This document shows, in pieces, positions 57,400-64,000 of a stretch of DNA of 64,000 bases. Origin of the DNA: Isoetes taiwanensis (Eukaryota > Streptophyta > Lycopodiopsida > Isoetales > Isoetaceae). Made by a program: the position numbers and the translations under genes. Under the pieces are notes generated by a model. That model was not told the DNA's origin and did no database searches. It was given only the letters and a program-made list of their open reading frames with translations. The number at the start of each line of letters is the position of its first letter. The first letter of the stretch is position 1. The stretch covers positions 3,262,001 to 3,326,000 of the forward strand of contig JAJEKV010000073.1 in assembly GCA_021234155.1 (NCBI GenBank), read 5' to 3'.

Positions 57400-57468
57400 A
57401 ATGTTTGGTCTAGTGGTTAGAATGGGGGGTTAGGGTCAATGGCCAGGGTTTGAATCCCCCACACAACA
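57400..57468 (+). repeat. tRNA-like Pol III promoter element, copy 5
   Basis: A box intact; B box reads GGTTTGAATCCCCC, with the C of the core changed to T. Confidence 0.65.
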
Positions 57469-58804
57469 TAAAAATTTTAAAAGCCTTTTCCTAAGGGATG
57501 AGCATTCAACTTGGGCCGTAGGATCTTGGACCCGATCAAGGGTCGAGATCTCACCACATGACAATAATAAAAGCAACATGAGCCATAGGATCTATTACAT
57601 ATAATTCCCAAAGTCATGTGCACCGTAGGATATGTGCCAAGCCACGTGAGCCGTAAGATCTCGTATCGACGATCAGGATCGGATCAACCTAGACCGTAGG
57701 ATCGATTACATATAATTCCCAAAGCTATGTGCACCGTAGGATGTGTCCCAAAGCAACGTGAGCCGTAGGATCTTGGACCGACGATCAGGATCAGATCAAC
57801 CTGGACCGTAGGATCGCTTATATATAATCGGAAACAAACTCCCAAGCCATCTGGGCCGTAGGATACGTCCCAAAGCCACGTGAGCCGTAGGATCTCGGAT
57901 CAACGGCCGGATTCAGGAGGACAAACATAAGAACATATATATATATATGTTATGATATGATATATGTTATGATATACAAGAAATTTAATGCGTCCAACGG
58001 TGCATATTCGAGTTCTAGCATATTCCTACGGTGCAAGTTCTTGTCGTGCCCTACATTCTAAAAGAATCTCTTGAGAATACTCTAAATTCATAGATTCTCT
58101 AAGATTCTACCAAGGTTCTCTTAGAGGTTTCGTGGAGATTCCTCTAAATTTTAGAAGATTCCCTCTAGATTCCATTAGATTTCCTTAGATTCTTCAAGAT
58201 TCTATGAAGATCCCCTTAGATCCCCTTAGATTCCCTTAGATCCCTTTAGATTTTATGGGATTGCCCTAGGTTCCCTTACATCATATGAGATTCAAAGAGA
58301 TTCTATAAAGATTCCCCTAGATGCTCTAAGATTTCATCAACATTTTCTAGGTTCCCTTAGATTTTATGAAGATTCCCTTAGGCTTGTAAATATTTTCCTA
58401 GATTCTCTTACATTTTATGAGATTTTCTTAGATTTCGTTAGATTCTCCTGGATTCTTTTACATTCTAGAACTTTTTAGAACATTCTAAGACTTTTTGGAA
58501 CATTCTGAGACTTTCAAGATATCCTAGAACCTTCTGGAAGTATTTCCCTAGATTCTCTTACATTCCTGTAGATTCCCCTACATTCAAGAACATTCTAGAA
58601 CTTATTAGAACAATTTGGAACTTTCTGGAAGAATTTTCTTAGATTCCCCCCAGATTCTCTTATGTTCTAGAACTTTCTAGAATATTTTGGAACTTTCTAG
58701 AAGATTTTAGAACTTTCTAGAGCCTTCCAGAACATTCTATAACTCTTTTGAACTAGCTAGAATGTTATACTTTATTTTGTCTTAATTAAAATATCAATGG
58801 AATT

Positions 58805-58880
58805 AATGCCTGGTCTAGTGGTTAGAATGGGGGGTTGGGGGTTGGGAGGCCAATGACTACGGTTCAAATCCTCCACACAA
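58805..58880 (+). repeat. tRNA-like Pol III promoter element, copy 6
   Basis: A box intact; B box reads GGTTCAAATCCTCC, so the CG is lost. Longest middle part of the set. Confidence 0.65.
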
Positions 58881-59428
58881 TATAAAAATTTTAAAAGCCT
58901 TTTCTTAAGGGATGAGCATTCAATGTGAGGATCTTGGACCCGATCAAGGGTCGAGATCTTACTACGTGACAATAATTAAAGCAACATGAGCCATAGGATC
59001 TATTACATATAATTCCCAAAGTCATGTGCACCGTAGGATATGTGCCAAGCCACGTGAGCCGTAAGATCCTAGATCGACGACCAGGATCAAGAACAATCTG
59101 GACCGCATGATCTATTACATATAATTCCCAAAGCCATGTGCACCGTAGGATGTGTCCCAAAGCAACGTGAGTTGTAGAATCTCGGACCGACGATCAGGAT
59201 AAAATCAATCTGGACCGTAGGATCACTTACATATAATCTACAAACAAACTCCCAAGTCATCTGGGTCGTACGATACGCCCCAAAGCCACGTGAGCCATAG
59301 GACCTCGGATCAACGGTCGGATTGAGCGCGACAAACATAAGAACATATATGTGTTATGATATGATAATCACATAACCATATCAAACCATAAGACATTCCT
59401 GTGGCCACGTGTCAATTCCTTAGTGACT

Positions 59429-59448
59429 GCTGACGTGGCCACGTCAGC
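59429..59448. promoter_or_regulatory. 20-bp palindrome of bZIP half-sites, copy 1
   Basis: GCTGACGTGGCCACGTCAGC is an exact palindrome made of two TGACGTGG sites head to head; CCACGTGTC, an ABRE/G-box-like word, lies 25 bp upstream. Same arrangement in copy 2. Confidence 0.6.
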
Positions 59449-59712
59449 CATCCAGACAGCCACATCACGCATGACATGGCCTGTACACGCCAGACATTCA
59501 TTAAGGCACTTTTTCGAAGATCGAGGGTGCAGCCAGAAATAAGTGCACTCTTCCCCTTCCTCTGTTTCGATTCAGCCTCCTCTATTTTTTCGCAGCTGGA
59601 CCGTAGGATCACTTACATATAATCTACAAACAAACTCCCAAGTCATCTGGGTCGTACGATACGCCCCAAAGCCACGTGAGCCATAGGACCTCGGATCAAC
59701 GGTCGGATTGAG

Positions 59713-60425
59713 CAGGGATAGGTTCTGTACGTATGAAACTATTTTTTCAGACGTATAAAGTGCAAAAATACGTATTTTTGGGAAAATACGTATTTTTTGT
59801 ATTTAATACTGCGGCGTAGGAAAAAAAGTTTGTGGCGTAAGCGAAACCTTACGTTTTAAACTTCAGCGAACTTTCTTCGGCGTAGCCGAAGTCTAAAGTT
59901 TTAAACTGCAGCGAATCCCTCGCCGGCTTTCGGCGTGGCGAAAGCCTTAATGTTAAACTTCAGCGAAACTCTTTTCGGCGTAAAGTAGTATAAAGGTTAA
60001 ACTTCTGGCGAAACCTTTTTTGTTAGTAAAGCATTCTTTGCGTTTAAACTACTTGGAAGTTAAAGCGTAGCGAAGCGAAGTTTTTAAACTTCGCAGCGAA
60101 GTTTTCTATATATATTTTCGGTGGCGTTAAACTACAGCGAAGTTATTTGTTTAAACTGCAGCGAAGATGTTTTTCGGCGTGGCGAAAGCGGTTCATTTAA
60201 CTACGCGAAACTATTTACGGTTGGCGTAAGCAAAAAATCTTTGTTTAAACTACGCGAACAAGACTTCCAGCGTTTAAAGCGGTTTTTTTAAACTTCACGC
60301 GGCGAAAGTTTTCGACAGGAAATTTTTAGTCAGTATTTTTGACGTATTAAACGTCAAATTTGTGCCGTATCAAACGAAAAATACGTATTGCGTATAAAAC
60401 GTATACAGTATTGAACCTATCCCTG
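59713..60425. mobile_element. hAT-type MITE, 713 bp
   Basis: The ends are an exact 13-bp inverted repeat, CAGGGATAGGTTC at 59,713-59,725 and GAACCTATCCCTG at 60,413-60,425. The 8-bp word GGATTGAG is duplicated at both borders (59,705-59,712 and 60,426-60,433). A CAGGG terminus and 8-bp target duplication are diagnostic of the hAT superfamily. The uninterrupted site is present in copy 1 of the flanking duplication (59,319-59,326). The interior has no ORF; it has repeated AAACTTCAGCGAA-like words and palindromic AAATACGTATTT near both ends. Confidence 0.95.
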
Positions 60426-60535
60426 GGATTGAGCGCGACAAACATAAGAACATATATGTGTTATGATATGATAATCACATAACCATATCAAACCATAAGA
60501 CATTCCTGTGGCCACGTGTCAATTCCTTAGTGACT

Positions 60536-60555
60536 GCTGACGTGGCCACGTCAGC
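60536..60555. promoter_or_regulatory. 20-bp palindrome of bZIP half-sites, copy 2
   Basis: Identical to 59,429-59,448, carried by the second copy of the 386-bp duplication. Confidence 0.6.
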
Positions 60556-60984
60556 CATCCAGACAGCCACATCACGCATGACATGGCATGTACACGCCAG
60601 ACATTCATTAAGGCACTTTTTCGAAGATCGAGGGTGCAGCCAGAAATAAGTGCACTCTTCCCCTTCCTCTGTTTCGATTCAGCCTCCTCTATTTTTTCGA
60701 GAGCTGTTGGATAGGCATATTCACCCCTTATTCCTTAATCTACACCGTACGTAAAGTTCCTCGTTTGTGGGGTATGCAAGTACAAAATTTGCTATACTGT
60801 ATAACAAGATTCGCAAAATACTATAAGATTTCAAGCGGAATACTATATGGTGTTGATTTCGTACGTGCAAAATACAATTATGAGGGCTCTCGCTGCCCTA
60901 CGTCACCCCCCGTGTGAATATGCACCCAAAGCAAAGGGGGTTTAAGGGGGATTTTAATTTAAATGTGTTGGACTCAATGGTTGT

Positions 60985-61090
60985 GTTAATTAATGCCAAT
61001 GGTAGTTATGTGTTGGTTGTTAATGTCAATGGTTGTTATGTGTTGGTTGTTATGTGTTGGTTGTTATATGTTGGTTGTTATGTGTTGGGG
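60985..61090 (+). repeat. Short tandem repeat TTATGTGTTGGTTG
   Basis: About six copies of a 14- to 18-bp unit around TATGTGTTGGTTGTTATG. The valine- and glycine-rich ORF crossing it is a repeat product. Confidence 0.7.
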
Positions 61091-62417
61091 GATTTAATTT
61101 TTATATGGTGTGACAAAAATTTTAGAATTCAAACCAGAAAAAAAAAAACTAGAATTCATTTGAGGCTTTCATCACCTGTAGCTTTTGAATTTCATCACAA
61201 TAAAACAAATAGAACATAAGTAAAAGTTACCATAAAGATAGAATGAGAATGAGAGCAGATTGATCCCATTATTCTGAAAGTCATAAAGTTTGCAACATCC
61301 ATACACAAACATTTTTCAACTGGGATTTAACAGCAGCCTTTGGCCTCCATGGATTCTTGTGGTGAGAAACCAAAGTGGGAAACTTTTCTGCTTGTTAGCA
61401 CAAGGATCTAGAAGCCTCAAAATCTAAAAATGCATGGTAATTTTTTGCAAGCTTCATTCGGAATGAGCCATAAAACAATATCCAATAGCGCAATCCTGTA
61501 TTAATCAACTGGTAGGATGTGAAAGCCTACCAAACCCAGCCGAAAATTTGTTGTTTTAGCATAGATAACTTAACCAAACATATCCATATCATACACTATC
61601 AAAAAGGTCTCGGAGAGAGCTTTCCAACGCAATAAAAATCATCTCAAACAGAGCTCTGGATCAAAAGTTATGATAAGAAATGTGTTGCTGGCGGCGAAAC
61701 TGCACTACATGCGCCCTTCAAGCCCTTCATATGCCCATTATGCACCACACACACAAAAAGAGGGCTTTTGTTGTGAGCCATTGGTTGTTGATCACTATGC
61801 ACCTAGTCTTGTTTTGGTCCATTTTATCATGAACAATTCTGAGAGCTTGGTTCGATGCACGATGTGATAATGCTCATCAAGACCAATAAAGACTATTGCA
61901 AGACAGCTCTGCAAACATATGGGCCTTCCTTTCTCATGCTAACTCTCTTCTTTCCAATGGATCCCCTGTTTTAGCCAGCTTCTCTTTGATAACTATACAT
62001 CTATTGCATTTGGAGAAAGTTATGCGTTTGGCTATGGCAACCTTTGAATGAGTATCCTTTCCAATATGCAAGAAAGAAGAGCATGGCACATGCTTACCGG
62101 TCAGCTCTTATACAACAATGTCAACTTCTTGATGTATACCCTTCTTGGTTAGAATGGAGGGCATCTTCAAGATATTCTCTCTTGTCTCTTGAGTGGTCTT
62201 CTTCATGACATAATCTCAGCATTCTCATGCATATACAATATACAATATGAATATGCTATATGCTGCCAAAGTATGAGACATCAACTTCATTGAATCTCAA
62301 TTTCCATGCTCAGCTACCCTATAGTCTTCTATAAAACTCTTCTTCCAATTGTAGAAAGTCGACAAAACTATGTCATAAGCCATCTACCATGCTTGCTAGC
62401 AGACCTCCTTTTAAGTA

Positions 62418-62711
62418 TCATTGTGCCAACCTAACCATCAACATCATATAAAAGGTTATTCGATCTGATGATTTCATGTTCCAGTAGAATGTTCTATGAC
62501 TAGTAATCTCCTTAATTGAAAACATAGAACAACAATACTTTCCGCAACATGAAGACATTATGAATTCCCACACTGCTTGATCAGTTGTCTTCCTAGCACA
62601 TTTAAAAGGTTTTTTTGCTTGTCTTGCCTGTCTTTTATCTATATTATTTGGTCTCGTCAAACTAGCAGTCAAAATACTTCTTTCTTGCCTCGGATGCCTC
62701 ATCAACAGCAC
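62418..62711 (-). pseudogene. Cys-rich fragment, possibly front part of a second DUF7869-like gene
   Basis: The frame carries ARKTTDQAVWEFIMSSCCGK YCCSMFSIKEITSHRTFYWN followed by SDRITFYMMLMVRL. A CC-x-GK-x-C...F...EI...R...W pattern of this kind precedes the DUF7869 core in multicopy plant genes as I remember them. No core motifs (DNC, GHTHDDID) were seen downstream, so this would be only a fragment. Assignment is tentative. Confidence 0.3.
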
Positions 62712-62784
62712 TTCACAGAGTTTTAGATAGGGAGCTTTAAATGGAGGACTGCCTTTCGCATCAGTGGCTTGCTAATTTATTTTC

Positions 62785-63036
62785 TTAATTTACATTTTCA
62801 GGAGTGATGATTGCTGGGTCACCTGATGTTGTTTCAGTTTCAATGTCATCTGAAGGCCACAGTATGAATCCACGTCCTTGCTTTACAATCTCTATTTCAG
62901 GCTCCTCAAAATGCAGTCTAGCTATATCATCAAGAACCACGTCAATAGAAACAACAGAGGCCCCATCTGATACTTGAGCATTGTGATGTCTAGGGAAAGC
63001 GTGGGCCTTACCCTTAGCCACAATTACACCCTTCAC
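62785..63036 (-). CDS. Fragment resembling a plant transposon-associated DUF8039-type domain
   Basis: An 83-codon frame with VSDGASVVSIDVVLDDIARL then GRGFILWPSDDIE. The pattern of hydrophobic strand, VVLDD and a terminal F-x-WP recalls the DUF8039 module found in genes linked to plant CACTA-type transposons. It is short, and the similarity is from memory only. Could equally be a last exon of an unknown gene. Confidence 0.25.
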   Translation of the reverse strand: MKGVIVAKGKAHAFPRHHNAQVSDGASVVSIDVVLDDIARLHFEEPEIEIVKQGRGFILWPSDDIETETTSGDPAIITPENVN

Positions 63037-63039
63037 TAG

Positions 63040-64000
63040 AAGAAGAAGCTTGAAAGGTATCTAGAAGCTGCAACAGTATAAAAATATAACAACATCAGGT
63101 TCGAGCAATTCCAATGACAATTTTTCTGAACTATATAGGCAATTTTCTCTAAGAAATTGCTTATGCAATATGCTAGAGCTGGCTCTTGTTTTTAAAATAC
63201 AAAAAACTAGCTTCTTGTTTAAGTTGTTAATGGTTTGGAAGATTGTTGTTACGATTGCTTTTAAGTTGAAGAGGATCATCACTGCGATCTTCATGGACAA
63301 CCTTCTATGAACTTAATACCCCAGGAGTTGTTCATTTGAACTCCAATTGCTCTGGAGGATCACAACTGCAATTTGTTCCAGCTCAAGGAGATCATCTTGC
63401 GATCTTCATGGACATGTTTTTATTTATTGAGATCAATCAAGCACATGGTTTAGAGTTAAACGAATAATCGATCTTCTTATCTAAATCAAATGAAAAAGCT
63501 CTATCCAGAGAAAGAAAACAATTACCAAATAGTACGCACTTGTCATCTACTGAAGCTTTCTAAGAAATTTAACCGTAAGGGGGATGCATTTGAGAAGGCT
63601 TGAGTTCACTTTTCCAAAAAATTTCTTGATGAATTGAGAAGAATGCCTGAGCGTCTAAAGAAATATGCTTGGCGATATTGTCTGAGTGATTGAGAAGATT
63701 GAATGGAGTGCCTGAGCATCTGAGAGGATGGCCTGTGAAGCACTTGAAAAGAATGGATCTAATGCCAAGTTCAAACTTTGCATGTGGAAAATTTGAATTA
63801 TACCAGTATCTCAACTGCCTTGAGATATGTTGGTACGAGATTATTTCTGCAGGGGCTGTTCTGGTTCACCAATTCGATTTTTGTTTTTTTTAATAAGTCA
63901 TGTTGGTAAGCATTCAAAAGTGGATCTTTATTTCAAATTTCAATTTGAGGCATACAATGTACTTTTGCCGGAAATGGTCATGTAAATTTTTCGAAGGCTA
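63040..64000. other. Gene-free end of window
   Basis: No recognisable coding region, RNA gene or mobile element. A phrase GATCATC-x-TGCGATCTTCATGGACA-like occurs twice (about 63,276 and 63,388). Confidence 0.4.

Larger units (their letters stand above)
51500..59345. repeat. Large tandem array, period about 1.4 kb, three modules per unit
   Basis: Each cycle contains three modules. Module 1 is a 300-450-bp block with many CCGTAGGATC words and CGACGATCAGGATC (51,530-51,900; 52,890-53,310; 54,100-54,400; 54,850-55,150; 56,100-56,500; 57,490-57,930; 58,920-59,340). Module 2 is an AT-rich block of TTAGATTC and TTCTAGAAC words (51,960-52,735; 53,400-53,940; 54,480-54,700; 55,200-55,930; 56,570-57,330; 57,980-58,770). 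Module 3 is a tRNA-like element. The last intervals between tRNA-like elements are 1,404 and 1,405 bp; earlier ones are 1,207, 763 and 1,237 bp, explained by deletions in module 2. No protein gene; the peptide ORFs (SYGS, RSYGP) are repeat shadows. Confidence 0.93.
59210..60702. repeat. 386-bp tandem duplication, second copy split by a MITE
   Basis: Copy 1 is 59,210-59,595. Copy 2 starts at 59,596 and matches with an offset of 386 up to 59,712. After the MITE it resumes at 60,434 with an offset of 1,107 and ends near 60,702. I see only one or two mismatches (for example GGCCTGTAC against GGCATGTAC), so the duplication is young. Confidence 0.95.

Noticed and set aside
52789-58880. Genuine tRNA genes in the array.
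   Set aside because: A and B boxes fit, but flanking bases cannot form an acceptor stem, and the middle is a variable G-run rather than an anticodon arm.
51642-59338. Conserved-looking minus-strand ORFs with PTVDPRSYGSRGFG and IICNRSYG peptides.
   Set aside because: They are translations of the CCGTAGGATC repeat block; start and stop positions shift with repeat drift and no domain is present.
1-64000. CRISPR-like array or bacterial defence system.
   Set aside because: Tandem repeats here have no unique spacers of fixed length, and all recognisable proteins are eukaryotic mobile-element or plant types.

Overview
The window looks like repeat-dominated nuclear DNA of a land plant. It is AT-rich, has no bacterial-type operons, and contains relics of plant-type LINEs, Ty3/gypsy and Ty1/copia retrotransposons, two different Helitrons, a DUF7869-like multicopy gene, and a PLS-class pentatricopeptide repeat (PPR) pseudogene with MYGKCG-type motifs. 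That mix suggests a large-genome, non-seed-plant-like lineage (fern, lycophyte or bryophyte), but the exact group is an inference. I see no gene that is convincingly intact and functional, and no true tRNA or rRNA gene.

Layout. 1-2.9 kb: gene-free, with degenerate tandem repeats. 2.95-7.99 kb (+): decayed full-length LINE (coiled-coil ORF1, APE endonuclease, RT, C-terminal domain, conserved 3' tail). 9.0-11.05 kb (-): younger 5'-truncated LINE of another family, with one in-frame TGA. 12.06-13.6 kb (+): Ty3/gypsy pol relic. 15.37-17.43 kb (-): DUF7869-like pseudogene. 18.3-19.9 kb (-): probable LTR-element 3' end. 20.25-21.74 kb: tandem array whose unit carries a perfect 21-bp-stem hairpin. 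22-25.7 kb: nothing recognised. 25.8-26.7 kb (+): unknown acidic and proline-rich gene fragment. 26.7-28.5 kb (-): Helitron Rep/helicase piece. 28.494-36.218 kb: giant imperfect palindrome with two arms of about 3.54 kb and a 0.63 kb spacer. Each arm carries a PPR pseudogene, an unknown 100-residue ORF, short B-box-bearing repeats and a LINE 3' fragment. 37.9-38.5 kb: copia integrase relic. 39.5-42.56 kb (+): N-terminal half of a second Helitron, preceded by duplicated exon-like units. 44-48 kb: SINE, LINE tail, T/G-rich and 19-bp minisatellites. 48.9-51.4 kb: two promoter-like patches.

51.5-59.35 kb is a large tandem array with a period of about 1.4 kb. Each period has three modules: a block of CCGTAGGATC-type words, an AT-rich block of alternating nGAAn/nTTCn pentamers (the heat-shock-element grammar), and a tRNA-like element with good Pol III A and B boxes. 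At its right end is a recent 386-bp tandem duplication, and a 713-bp hAT-type MITE has inserted into its second copy with an exact 8-bp target duplication. 60.7-64 kb holds only weak fragments.

The best candidates for something undescribed are the HSE-plus-Pol III tandem array, the PPR-bearing giant palindrome with a palindrome-rich loop, and the repeated 21-bp hairpin. All statements rest on reading the sequence by eye; no alignment or database search was run.
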